Positions 47,195 through 62,294 of a DNA stretch of 64,000 bases are shown piece after piece. Position numbers and translations under genes: made by a program. Under the pieces are notes generated by a model. That model did no database searches and was not told the origin of the DNA. It saw only the letters and a program-made list of their open reading frames with translations. This DNA comes from Cruorifilaria tuberocauda (taxonomy: Eukaryota; Nematoda; Chromadorea; Rhabditida; Onchocercidae). Every line of letters begins with the position of its first letter. The first letter of the stretch is position 1. Where the stretch lies: NCBI GenBank assembly GCA_013365365.1, contig JABVXU010000013.1, forward strand, positions 310,001 through 374,000, given 5' to 3'.

Positions 47195-50100
47195 ATGACG
47201 CCCAAACGTACTCGACAACAACAATTCACACAACTGCTGACAGCCACCAAACATAGCTATCTTGGTAAATGCATTTCCTCGAAGCACTCTTATAAGTAAT
47301 GATAATATGATGCATACGTGAATGCATTTTGCAACATTCAGGTGATATTACTGAACTTTAACGGTTAAATATCATATAATGAGTTTATTTTAGAATTGAC
47401 CAATTAAAAGATGCAAAGAATAAGATATCAAATAAGGTCGTTTTTTCGATATAAGTTTTGAAAGTAGGATAAGCTGACATCTAGATGTCTGCCTGCCAAA
47501 GGGCTGGGTCATGACAATGAAAGATTCATGAGTTGTCAGTTCAGATCAATAATAAGTGCATGAATGCATAAAAACTAGAAATTTCTGTATTTTTCGGTCT
47601 GTGACTTTTAGTTAAATTTTAGATCGAAATCATGAGGAGCAGTGCTTAAAACTGTTTGAATCGTGTAAAAAAGGTGACTTATCTATCCTACCACAATTTC
47701 TTAAACCTGAAACGGTAAACCAGGTATGTTAGATTGTTTTATTTACACCGATAATTTAAAACAGTTGCAATAGTTCGACTATCAGACTTTACATAACAAT
47801 TTTGCAAAATATCGGATTTTAACTAGGATGAAATAAGAGCTGCACACCCGCAGAAGCTTAATAAAAAAACCAGTTTTTTAACAGATATTCACTCCAATTT
47901 AGTTTCCTATATCGCAATTTGATACTTCAGATAACTAAGAAAAGCAAGTCTTCCTGCCAAATGTTTTATTTTTTGTTATTTGGATATTTAGGTTTTAAAA
48001 TTAATATGGATTGGTATATTAATATGGAAATTTTTTATTTTTTATGGCCTTTTTTTCTCAGCCTGATCTGAACAATCGTCACTCATCACCATTACATTAT
48101 GCAGCCGGTTTCGGAAGAGTAGATTGCGTTCGAGCATTACTTGCAGCTGGTGCAGATATAAGTCAAGCCGATGACAATGGCTTGGTCCCGTTACATAATG
48201 CTTCTTCATTTGGTCACGTTGATGTCGTGAAAATTTTGTTGGAAAGCGGAGCTGACACAAATGTCAGCGATCACTGGGGATTTACACCATTGCATGAAGC
48301 AGCTACATGGGGAAAAGTTTGTTTTCTTGATTGATTAATTTATGGAGAATTATTCAGTTACTTCATCTTTATCAGTTTTTCATTTCCTCTACTTTTTTTC
48401 CTGAGGAAAAACCTGAATGCAGTCAGCATTTTAGGGTGATCTCAACGAAAATATTTTTCAGCGTCAATTATTTCGAAAATCTTTTTCAGGCTGATGTTTG
48501 CGTCCTCCTGTTGCAGCACGGTGCTTCAGCACGGAGTGAAAACTCGGATGGTAAAACACCACGAGATTTAGCTGACGGTGATGCTAAAGCTGTTTTTACA
48601 GGTCCGATATTATAATTTTCTGCGAGTTTTTGCGAGTGAATAAATTTCTAAAGTTAATAAGTATAAAAGTGTGAAAATTTGGAAGCAGCCTTATTTCTGC
48701 CATTTACAGGTGACTATAGAAAAGAAGAATTATTAGAAGCATCAAAGAATGGAGATGCGAAAGTCTTACTCTCTTGTTTAACACCTTTCAATGTTAACTG
48801 TCATGCTGCTACTGGGCGAAAGGTTAGAATTTATTACTAATGAAATAAATGCGATAAAAGGCAACCGAAGAGATTGAAGTTCCACCAAATTTAAATTTTC
48901 TTAAATGGAGTTTAATTTGCAGTTTGAAAAATTTAGTTGCTCTAAGCATTATATTTCTTGCAGTCAACACCTTTGCACTTGGCTTGTGGTTATAATCGAG
49001 TAGAGGCAGTTAAAATCTTGCTGGAAAAAGGTGCCGATGTTCAGGCTGTAGATGTTGGGTATGCCGTTATTCAAGTTCAATATATAAATGTCCTGTTCTA
49101 TATCTTTGCAACACATTGTTTGTGAAAATTTTCAGGGTTTTCGCTTGATTTAAAGTTTGCTTTTTTCTTTAGAAATTCATGTTTTTTTTGGAATCAGATA
49201 TTTATAAAGTTTTATATTTGAAATCACTGTAGGGGCTTAGTACCACTTCATAATGCGTCTTCATTTGGTCATTTGGAAGTGGTCAATTTATTGCTGGAAG
49301 CAGGCGCTGATTCACAAGCTGAGGATTTATGGAATTTTACGCCACTTCATGAATCTGCAAGCAAAGGACGTCTAGAGGTGTGTTTGCCAAAGAAATATTA
49401 TACAGTTAAAAGAATCTTTAAAATTTTGTTTTTTCAAGTTGTGTAAATGTTAAAATTTTTTAATTTTAATCATTTCAAGGTGATGAGATTACTAGTAGCT
49501 AGTGGAGCTGATCCAACACGTAAAATTTCCAATACAAAAGCACCTATCGAATATATAACTGATGAAGATGTTAAAAAACAAGTGCTTCACGATTATGAAG
49601 GTTATAAAATTTATACGGCAGCACAAATCGGTGACGTTCTTATGGTTCGTAAATTTTTATCATGCAAAAAAAATGCTTTCTGAAGTTCTCGTTATGACGA
49701 ATTGAATAAAATGTAGGGATTTTAGATGTTAAAATATCTGTCGATAAGGATTTCTTTGCAGGTCATTGGGCTGTGTAGGTTTCTACGGCATGTAGTTGAT
49801 TAGGATTGGATTTTTAATTTGCATATAAGTTAGCTTATTTTCAGTTGAAGAATCTGCTAAATGATCGGGATCCTAATTATATACATCCCTATCTGAAAGA
49901 AACTCCACTGCATGCAGTTGCAGGCTCGGCCCATCAAAGAAGAAAAGTAATTGCTGAAATGCTTTTGAAAAATAGCTGTCCTACGGATGTCCTGAACAGG
50001 GAGTAAGTTTTCACATGAGAGATTCTTTTCACTAGGTTAGATTACCACAGTTTTTCTCACGTTTTTAAATTAATTTCGACCGTAATTGCTGTAACTACCC

Positions 50101-53100
50101 ATGATTTTTTTAAAGTGGTTTTAAAATTATTACGATGTAAATAATTGAATATTTTTCTATTTTTAGCGGGTTCTCTGCATTTCACGTTGCAGCAAAAATG
50201 CGTTCATATGATGTTTTGGAAGTCATGATAAATTACGGAGTTAATATTAGTGAACTGAACAACTGTGGTCAGACAGTACTTCATATTGCAGCTGAAAAAG
50301 GAGATCTTGATTTATGCAAGTGAGACAATTATCACATTTTTTTGTCTCTAGAAAATTACGGAATCGAGACTCCTTTTATACTTGACTTGTCTAGGGCGTT
50401 CATATTTACTTTTCGTTCGAAATCTGTTAAATTTTTCACATCGAAATGATTGTTATAGGACTTTGTAACTGTAGGAATATGGAAATTTTTAGAAAAGTAA
50501 TGAACACTTATTTCAGACGATTGCTAAACTATGGCTTACCAACTGATCTGAAAGATAATGAACAAAGAACAGCAGCTGACGTTGCAGGAAATATTGAAAT
50601 TAGAGATTTAATCAATCGTTGGAGTCTAGAAAAAACAAATATCACAGAAAAACGCTGTAAAGTAATGGAACATTTAATTTTGTCTGGTATCTTTGCTAAC
50701 TTCGGTAAAAAAATCTCGCTTTAAAATGTCTCTGTGCTCGTTTTTCTTGCTCTCGCTCTTTTTACTTACATTTAAACTAGTCTTTTCTTTAATTTCTTTT
50801 GAAGAAGTTTTTTTTTGCGAGGGGAAACGGTAGCTTTACTGTGAGTTTTTCCTATTGCTGATACCCACTTGAATGTTGTCCCTTGCCAAAGATTACTAAA
50901 TGTGACTGGTGTGTTTAGCACAGTTAATCTTATTAACTTACCCAATTAGCGGCTGATTCAAACAATTTTTCTACTATTTTTTCTTTGCGAAGTAGAATAG
51001 TATTAGGACTGTTATACTTATGTAACTAATGCAATTTAGCTATATACGATATAATCCATGATCATTGCGGATGATTAGGCGGAATTAGAAAGATAAAGTA
51101 TGTTTTAGTTATTAATAGATATTTTTGAAGGGAAACAAAGGTGTAAAATGCGGTAAGCGAAAGGGAGGCTGTAAATACTGTCCTGAGAGCCGAAGTCGTG
51201 GTAGTGGTTGTGGGAGTAGTACATCTTCAAATAAACTTGGGGCACCAGAAGGTAATGTCACGAGACATTCACATGAATTAGATCTATTGGATGCTGCAAG
51301 ATGTGGTGATCTTTGTACAATAAAGGTAAGGCAGATTTTCTAATATATAATGCCGTGCTGTATCTTTTTTAACCAGATGATGCTCCCAAAGTTATCTTTT
51401 TTATTTTTTTAATTAATAAAACACAAGGTTAAAATTGCACTGAAAATCTCAGCTCCTATTTCAGCTGACAAATAAAACGATTATTTATTTATATCAGCAT
51501 TTCTCATGCATTAACATGAAAATAATATATTTTAAGATTCTAATACTTATTTTTCGATTACTTAATTCATCTAAGACAGTAATTCTTTCAGATTTATTAT
51601 ACGAAATGCATATAGGATTTATGATGAATTCTAATATTTTAGTTTATCATTGAAATTTTATAGCGCATAGTTGAAAATTGCGGGACAAAAATTATAAACT
51701 GTAAAGATTTTGACGGTCGTCAATCAACACCCTTACACTTTGCTGCTGGTTATAATCGAGTAGAAGTTCTGAAGTATTTATTGGAAAAGGGTGCTAATGT
51801 TGAAGCAAGAGACACAGGGTATGGAATTCAAATTTAATTTGTGTATTGAATTATTAATCCTCCAAAGGTTTGAGATTGAGCTAGCAAATGTTGGTTGCCA
51901 TTGAATCACTATCTTTATATTGCAAACCAGTAAACGTTCATCAAAGCTCCTTGTCTTTCATTACTCTGTTTTACAGTTGGTTGGTTCCACTTCATAATGC
52001 ATGTGCATACGGTCACTTAATTGTCGCAGAATTACTTGTAAAGGTCAATTTTCGGTACTTACTAACTTTTGTGAAAATCACATATTAAAGTTCAGGCTTG
52101 GTTTATGTTTCGCTTGTTTATTTTACTTTATGTATCGAAATTTTTACCATCATTCAGATGAAAATTCTCAGAAATATAACAAACGAATTCTTAGTTTTGA
52201 TGTATGTATTTCTTAAGTTGATAGTCTTTGAAATAATGTATTTTACATATGTATCGTATATCATTTCTGATTTTTTTCATGCTGAAAGATATATGTAGCG
52301 GCAAATTTTGTGATGCTATCGGTAATTAGTTGTTGGTATTCCAGCATGGTGCCAATTTAAATGCCATCGATAAGTGGGGATATACTCCTTTGCACGAAGC
52401 TGCTTTAAAAGGAAAGTTTGATGTTTGTAAGCTTCTTCTCCTCAGTGGTGCGGATCCGAAACATAAAGGACGTGATGGGAAAACTCCACTGGACGTTGTC
52501 AGGGAAGGTAAGTGTTATCGCTACATAAAGATGGTTTCCGCAAAGAATTTTTTATAATTTTGTATTTTAGAAGTATGAGAGGATTTTTAAGCATATGCAA
52601 ATTATCTAGATATCTATATTTCTGTGATGCGAGTTTGCTACTTATTTGCATTTTTAGGGGCGGAAGATGTGTATAATCTTCTGCGTGGTGACGAAGCGGT
52701 ACTTGAGGCAGCCAAAGAAGGTAATATTGAAAGAATTCGGAAAATTGTTATCCCAGCAACTGTTAACTGTCGCGACATTCGAGGCCGTTTTTCAACACCA
52801 CTGCATTTGGCCGGTGAGTTTTCTTAGACATTCCAAAGAAGATGTGAAATTATCAGGTGTTTTGTTATTATTTTCAAAGAATGGATTGTAGAAAACTAAA
52901 AGAGGAAAAATTATTTTCGTGATATATGCATTTTTTTTTTAAATTCTCTTGTGTCAGCTTTATGAATAACTTTTTTTGGTAATAATTCTGTTTTTTCAAA
53001 CGAAAAAAAGTGAGTTTGTTTCAGCTGGTTATAACAATTTGGAAGTTGCTCGATTTTTGCTTGAAAATGGCGCAGAAGTTAATTTGAAAGATAAGGGCGG

Positions 53101-56100
53101 TCTGATACCGTTACACAATGCGAGTAGTTTTGGACATCTGGAAATTGCTGGCTTGTTAATTGAATATGGAGCCGAAGTAAATCATCCTGATAAGTGGGGA
53201 TATACTCCTCTGCATGAAGCTGCCCAGAAAGTAATAGTATTATTACTTGAAACATATTCTATATATATATATATATATACATATATTAGAAGTTTCAAGA
53301 TTATGAATTTGTTTATTATAATACTAAAATTATTTGCGAGCAATCATGGATGAAAGAGAATTAGTAGTGATAGTGGTGATATTGTCAGGACGCGTTCATT
53401 TCAGGGTCGTACTCAGATTTGTTCTCTACTTCTAAATAATGGTGCAGATATTACATTGAAAAACAATGAAGGTTGTACTGCACTAGATATCACCGTTACG
53501 GAAGACACGAAAGAGTTGTTAATGGTATATATTTTTATACTTTTTTAAAAATATTATTGTTTGCTATAGGAGCTTTTGGGTGAAGTTAACATTAATTATT
53601 AATTTTCGCTTATATGAAGAACGGTTTTGACGTTTCTGTTTGATTCAGAGTGCAATGCCGGTTGATCTGAAAAAATTACCAGCTGTCCATATTGTGAATA
53701 ATGCTAGTGCATCAGTCGTTGATCTACCAATTTCATCTTTTGTCCAGGAGATTCCGAACAGTGCAGCTGATGATATTCGGCTAAGAATGGTCAGTTGTTC
53801 GAAACAAGATTTAAATTTGGGAAATGGAAAAGTAATATTTCTACAATTTCTTTTGGAAATTTAATCTTCTGTTACAAGTATTTCATTGATTAATGTGGAA
53901 AAAGCATATACCATATTTTAACATTATTAATTCAAATTCAGGGGTTTTATAATTCTTGTTCTTCCTATAATTAAATAGTTAGACTCTTCTGGTTGATGTG
54001 ATACTGGAGTTTCACATTTGACTTTATTTAATTTAACTAATAAGAATGCATTTCATATGTAAAATCTGTAAAAACACAGTAGTATGACACTAAAGTTCAG
54101 AATTTTGGAATTAAGTGCATTATGGAAATAATTTTACTATTTCTATGATTTCTATGATATTGTTTTTTAGATTTTTAAACTCTTATAGATTGGTTGATAA
54201 AGTACTCCTGTTTCAGAGAGAGCATAATGAATATGAAACAATGTTTTCTATGGATGAGTATTTACTATCGATTGGTCTTGGTTCGCTGTCGGATCTATTT
54301 GCGAAGGAGAAAATTACATTGGATGTTCTGGCCATTATGACACACGATGATTTGAAAGCTATAGGTATTGATGCTTTTGGAACTCGATTTCGACTGCTTA
54401 AGAACATTGGCGAATGCGTACGGAAAAGTGAGGGTTTTCGCAATTTATGCCTATTTAAACTTAAATAGTTAAAAATAAATTACTCTTTTCTATAATTTTG
54501 GTATTTTTAATTCATCTAAAATAAAGTAAGAGTTTTGGAAGTGATTGAAATCAATATGTTTCAAAATTGTTCACGACCAAAATCGTTCAAAATCGATTTT
54601 GTCACTATATAATTCAAAATATTAGTTATCCTCGGATGCAACTAATTGTTTACTGTTATTGGTCAGATTTATTATTTGTTTGAAAAACTGAAATAAATCG
54701 GAATAATTGTAATACGTATTTTGAAATATTGCAGTTTTCGATTATTATTGGCATTCCATTTAAGGCCATTTGCCTTGTTACGTATATTCCCAAATATTAT
54801 TTAGATAAGGAAAATAGGGATTCGCTGAATAATATTCATGTGCCAGCATCGGTAGACACAATGTTGGTACAAATTGAGCGCTCAAATGAAATCTTTCAAC
54901 AAATTGAAGAGGGACTGAATTCCACGATTGTATCACACCGAGATCTTGGTTTAGGCGGAGCATATAACAAGTTTGAAGTGGTCGAAATACAGAAGATTAT
55001 TAATAGAAAAGTTTATGAAAGGTGAGAGATTATTATTACAGAAAAGTCCACAGTCGCAAGTGAACGATACTTGAGGCCGCAGCAATAATGTATAAATCGA
55101 TTAAGAATATTATGATAAATATCATATCATAAGTTAAAACTGTTAAATATAAGTTTTTCAGATTTAATTTTGTGAAAAGTCTTTTCTCCAGTCCACTTTT
55201 AGCCTTTCTCAATTTATTAATTTTTAAACTCCTTGCAAAGGTATATACGACGACGTAGAGATATAGCGGAAGAGAACTGTGGTGAACATAACGAGAAACT
55301 GTTATATCATGGATCACCGTTTATACACTCTATTGTACAGAAAGGTTTTGATGAAAGATATTCATATATGGGTGGTATGTTTGGTGCCGGTAAGTAATTC
55401 TTTGTGAAGTGTTTTTATGTTTGAAATTTTATGGTATAAAAACATTTTTCTTGTACTGAAGTATCAGATTCAAATGATACTTATAGCGGAATTGAGTCAG
55501 AAAAGGTGCAGTGAAAAAAGCTGCAAAAGATGGATCACTTACATATTGCAGACAATTTTAGCATTTGAAGAATATGAAAATCATCTATTTATTCTTCAAA
55601 TAGCGACTTTCTACTAAGTCTCTCTGTAGTGCTGTATATTTAATCCAGTCATAATTCATTTAAAATTGAATCATATGAAAAGTTAGTTGGATTTAATGCA
55701 AGATCAACTATAGGTATTTATTTTGCGGAACACTCGAGCAAAAGTAATCAGTATGTGTTTGGTATGGCGGGTAGTGGTTGCAGTCTTCACCATGATCGTT
55801 CTTGTTATATCTGTGTACGACATTTATTGCTTTGTCGAGTGACGTTAGGAAGATGCTTTGTACAGGTAAATTTATTCCGCAGTTGTTTAATTTTTGATCA
55901 GAGTAAGGTTACCAAATACTAAAAAATGGGACTTGTTTTATTCTTTCTTTATTATGGTATAATTTGAATTAAGTAGTACAAAATCTTCCTTTTTATCCAT
56001 CTTTATTCTCTAACGGTATTTTTGCCCTCTTGTGCTGGTAGTCTGAAATATCTGTTTGTATAGAGTTCCTGTAACAAAATGGCACATTCACCACCTGGCC

Positions 56101-56670
56101 ATCATTCAGTGATGGGGCAGCCACGTGTAGGTGGTTTAAATTATCCTGAATATGTCATATATAGAGGAGAGCAAGTGAGTAGTTTTTTTTATAATTTTCA
56201 AATTTTTATCATGTCCTGGAAAATTCGTGAATCAAGTATTAGATATTTAAAAATAATATAATGTAGAAAGGTTGTTTACAAGAGCGAAATTTGAATTTTG
56301 AGATTCAAATTTGATCTACTAAGGTGTAAATTTAATCAGTTTTTCAAGATTAAGAGATCATTATTATTGAATTCGTGTATGATGTTTTCAAAATAACTTA
56401 AGAAGTTAAAAAAAAGAGCAATTAAAAAGTTTAGCTAAAGTTTGAATAAGTATTTTGATATCTCTGTCCAGTAAAATTGTTAAAATTCACAATATTCGTA
56501 GGTGCTATCATCACTAATGATATTAATATTTATATTAAAATATTAATATTATATATTTATGATATATAAATGTCAATATCTAATTTTTGAAAAGCATTAT
56601 TTTGCAGGCTTATCCAGAATATGTGATTGTTTATCGAATAGTTAGCGACAATTTTGAGCCTGCTTTTTAA
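47195..56670 (+). CDS. TNKS: Tankyrase: ankyrin clusters, SAM domain, PARP catalytic domain
   Basis: Tankyrases poly-ADP-ribosylate partners bound through ankyrin clusters and act in Wnt signalling, telomere and spindle biology. About 25 exons join in frame from ATG 47195 to TAA 56668-56670, about 1239 residues, near vertebrate size. Successive ankyrin units carry the family pattern ([53 protein letters not shown]) and recur through [22 protein letters not shown] domain at about 54217-54417 ([20 protein letters not shown]) permits polymerisation. The PARP domain includes LLYHGSPFI (catalytic His), [20 protein letters not shown] (Tyr) and [14 protein letters not shown] (Glu). Zinc-binding [12 protein letters not shown] is also present. 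All catalytic residues are intact. A Cys/basic insertion (about residues 505-548) sits between ankyrin clusters. Exon boundaries between SAM and PARP (about 54417-54735) are the least certain. Confidence 0.95.
53258..53285. repeat. (TA)n microsatellite in a tankyrase intron
   Basis: About ten or more alternating TA units within the intron after the exon ending at 53230. Confidence 0.8.
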
Positions 56671-58371
56671 TGTTTGTTTTAGTGTCTATTTATTTTTCTT
56701 CACTTTAATACTTCTATTTGCAACTAAAAGTTTTTCATTTCAAAAAAATTTGAATCTTATATACAAAAAATATGTCGTATCTAAAGTGATAGAAATATTT
56801 TTCAAGGCTTGAAGTATGTATAAGGGTGTTGAGAAGAACGCTTAAAATGGAACTTCCCAAGCATGCAAATGCCTACAAATTTTATTATCTGGTAAAAGAA
56901 CACGGGAATTTTTTCAAAAGGGAGAGATCCGCTATATTTCTTTCAATATTAGAAGCGAGCTTGTCATCAATCAGCTTATCGTCAATTACAAGCTGCTGCT
57001 ATTTTATCAGTACACAAAATGTTATCAGTGGTGAGCAATTGCCCATAATGTTGAAAATTTTTTTTTCTGAAATTTCTTGAGAAAAAATCTTTTGGACATT
57101 GAAATAGGTAAACTTATTTGAGAATGGAGGTGAGCATTTTTGTTGGATTTCAAGAATTTTAGACTTTCCGGTTTTTTTTTCCTTTCTTTAGTAAATACGA
57201 GAATGGAATTCAGAAAACAAATTAGGGCATTCATTGATTCTATATTTTTTGTTATTAAAATACTTTTCATTTTATTAAAATTTCACCTTAATAAAATTTT
57301 TTCAGGCAAATTAGATTATATTATTCCCAAAAAAAGGAAGGGAAAATAAGTAACAAATGTATTTTATGTAAGCTTGACAGGATACGTGTTGTCCACTAAA
57401 TATGTTTTATGAAAGTCAATTTTATCAGTGATAATGGTTGCTACCGAAAGACTAGTGTTTTGTTTGGCTATAGTTTTTATATTGTAATATAGTCACGCAG
57501 TGTACATTATTGAAAAGAATATCATTCTCATTTATTTATGCGCTTTCATTTTTGATTGATTCATGTTTTTACAATTTTGTGTGCTGCTTTTTTAAAACGC
57601 TTCTTATCACCGCTTCTTATCTTTTCTAGATTAGACGTGAAGTGCTAATAAGGTGTTGTGATTGTATATGTAAACATTTCCATCAGATTTTTCTTTTCTC
57701 CATTTTTCACAAGCATTTTAAAAGAATTTTTGAATTATTTCAAGAAATTCAAGTTTCTGATGTTTTTAAATTTCAATGCATGGAAAAGTGATTCATACAA
57801 AATATCTATGGTTAAAAGTTTTTCGTTGTGTATTATGTATTATGATATTTGCCTTCGTTTCTTTCCTCTGTTCCAATCTGACTTTTTGTTCACTTGTTCT
57901 TTACATTTTATTCATTTAATAGCGGTCTTAACGTAAAAGCTGATAACTGGTGGAATATATTAAATTATTTGTTTTATGTTTCTAATCTGTCTTGTTTTGT
58001 CTTTCCTGCTCTTGGTTAATTGCTTTATGACGGCGTGCTTGCAAACTGAGTCTAACACGTGGAATTTTCTGTTCTAAAATTAAAGAACTGTGTTATGCGT
58101 TAAAAACATTCCATAATGTTTTATTTGACATCTGGAGAGCTTAGTTTACTTCGGAAAAAAGCATATTGAAAAAAGGCAAACGATATGTTCGTTTCAAGCT
58201 CTTCGGAAACTAGACGAAAGAAATATGGCTTTCGTAACAGAATGTATGTGCAAGCTAGTACGGATACATTATCGAAGGACTTCTTTTATTTAATGGACAA
58301 AATTTTAGAGCGAAACAAAACTGGTTCCTGTTTTTTTCATTCTCGTGTAATATTTCGCTTCATATTTTAAA
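56671..58371. other. Intergenic downstream of tankyrase
   Basis: T- and A-rich with no supported exon. A frame at 58185-58370 (+) starts MFVSSSSETRRKKYGFRNRM and is charged and protein-like for about 45 residues, but has no recognised homologue and degenerates into a Phe-rich end. It could be an upstream exon or chance. Confidence 0.4.
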
Positions 58372-58653
58372 ATGAGCGAAAAACGAGACTGGGTATGTTT
58401 GGGACGATCCTCCTCCATTAAGATAATCTCATTATTAGCCGGACTAGTGTGAGTTGTAAGTGCACATCTTTCATTATTTTTGATAGTTAAGATTAAATAT
58501 CATATTATATTCATTTTCAGTTTTGCAGAGTATAAAATACATGATAGCATAAAGACGGTTGATGAGGGTAGGTTCACTTATTCCTAAAATTGATGTATGA
58601 TTTTTATGATTATACATATGATAGTTATTTTCTATATAGGTTTCCGAAATTAA
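58372..58653 (+). CDS. Possible 45-residue single-pass membrane microprotein, three exons
   Basis: Exons 58372-58448, 58521-58567 and 58640-58653 join with matching phases (2, then 1) and good GT/AG sites. They encode MSEKRDWVCLGRSSSIKIIS, then LLAGLVFAEYKIHDSIKTVD and EGFRN. A hydrophobic core (IKIISLLAGLVFA) between charged ends suggests one membrane helix, as in small inner-membrane or ER accessory proteins. The first intron would be 72 nt and the second 72 nt, normal for this window. I recognise no family. Three independent phase-consistent junctions are the main evidence; the short length means chance cannot be excluded. Confidence 0.4.
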
Positions 58654-59983
58654 ATGACGCAATTTCTTTTGATATGCGTACTTAAAACAAATGCTTTTGA
58701 TTCATTGGTATTAGGAAAACTACTAGTTCTGGTATTTCGAATATTGGAAGCACTTTACCAATGAACATTTTCTACTGCTTATGATAATTTATTTTGTTTT
58801 ATGATTAAATCCTTTCATAACCATCTGTGAATAGTGAACTTACTACTGAACATAGTTCAATGCATTATCCTTGATTTCCCAAGATTTTTATTAAGAGACT
58901 CACTGTAAATTGCTTGGTAGTATTTGGAAAGAGATGTATATAATAGTTTCTGAAAGTCCATCATTTGAAAGATTTTCCTTTTCCGCTAGTGTGAAAAGGA
59001 AGTAATTTTTATTCTTACAAGACTTTCAAATAGCTCTTTGCAACGATAGTTCAAATATTATCACGAACTGCCAAGTCAATTTGGCTGATGTGATCGATTG
59101 ACTAAAATCCGTAACAACACATACCTTAAATCGATCACACTGAGTTTCCCTTGCTAAGAACGAAGCGACCATAATGAAACAGTATGATAGGGAGGTCATA
59201 TCGTGACCGAGAAAGGTGTGTGCAGCGACCTTCCCTCTCATATGGAAATCGAAACGGATATAAAGAAGTGCAGTGACCTTTCTCTTCATATGATTGTTTA
59301 CTACACACATCCAAACACTTAATTTTGAGTGGCGAGTAGCCATGTGTGGAGGGAAAGTTTTCCGATCCTACACAATTCTTTATCAGCTGCTTTTGCCTCA
59401 TGTCGGTGTGGAAGACGTCCGTTTTTATGACTGCTCAAGTCAGAAATGATTTTAGTGTGACCAGATGATCGTAGAACAAGGAAAGCAGTGAGATCGACTC
59501 GATGTTGCTGCTAGAAACATCTAACTATCCACTGCGCCAATTCCTTAGCTTGTAGTCTAACTATAGTTGCTACCTCGAAAGACTAACATTCGAAGACACC
59601 AGGTCACTTACGTCCTCCGTCAGTTAGCGTCTCCCTCAAGATTGCATCCTCAATCTTTTTCTCTTTTACGACATCGATGCAACAACAAAACTGTGTCTTG
59701 TAGAGAAAATTCGAATACTGTATTGATGTCAGATTTCATTCCGGTAAATACGTATTGTGAAGTTAGACGTGATTGATTTGAAGATTGTGTTCATTTTTTT
59801 TTCGCCCGAGGTCAGCGAAAATCGAAAGTATAATGGGATGGATGTGCACGTATGGTTTCCTTTTTCCTTAGTGCCTGTTTTTCGATTGAATTCGTTGTAT
59901 TATTAGAAATCTATTTTCTCACCACAGTCAAATTAAATACCAATAATAGTTTTCAGACCTAGTAGAAAGCTTATATCATTCAT
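58654..59983. other. Intergenic upstream of the cytidylyltransferase gene
   Basis: 59000-59800 is less AT-rich and includes a degenerate 25-bp direct repeat. Open frames on both strands (59026-59401 minus, 59567-59776 plus) show no recognisable protein features. It may contain the promoter of the cytidylyltransferase gene. Confidence 0.45.
59222..59294. repeat. Degenerate 25-bp direct repeat pair
   Basis: GCAGCGACCTTCCCTCTCAT at 59222 and GCAGTGACCTTTCTCTTCAT at 59270 share most positions and both continue with ATGGA/ATGAT. The start-to-start distance is 48 bp. Confidence 0.6.

Positions 59984-62294
<2,311 letters not shown>

Noticed and set aside
48042..48260. Minus-strand frame within the first tankyrase ankyrin exon
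   Set aside because: Antisense shadow of a strongly conserved exon.
59026..59401. Two overlapping minus-strand frames of about 90-105 codons
   Set aside because: They coincide with a degenerate direct repeat. No protein motif or splice partner is visible.
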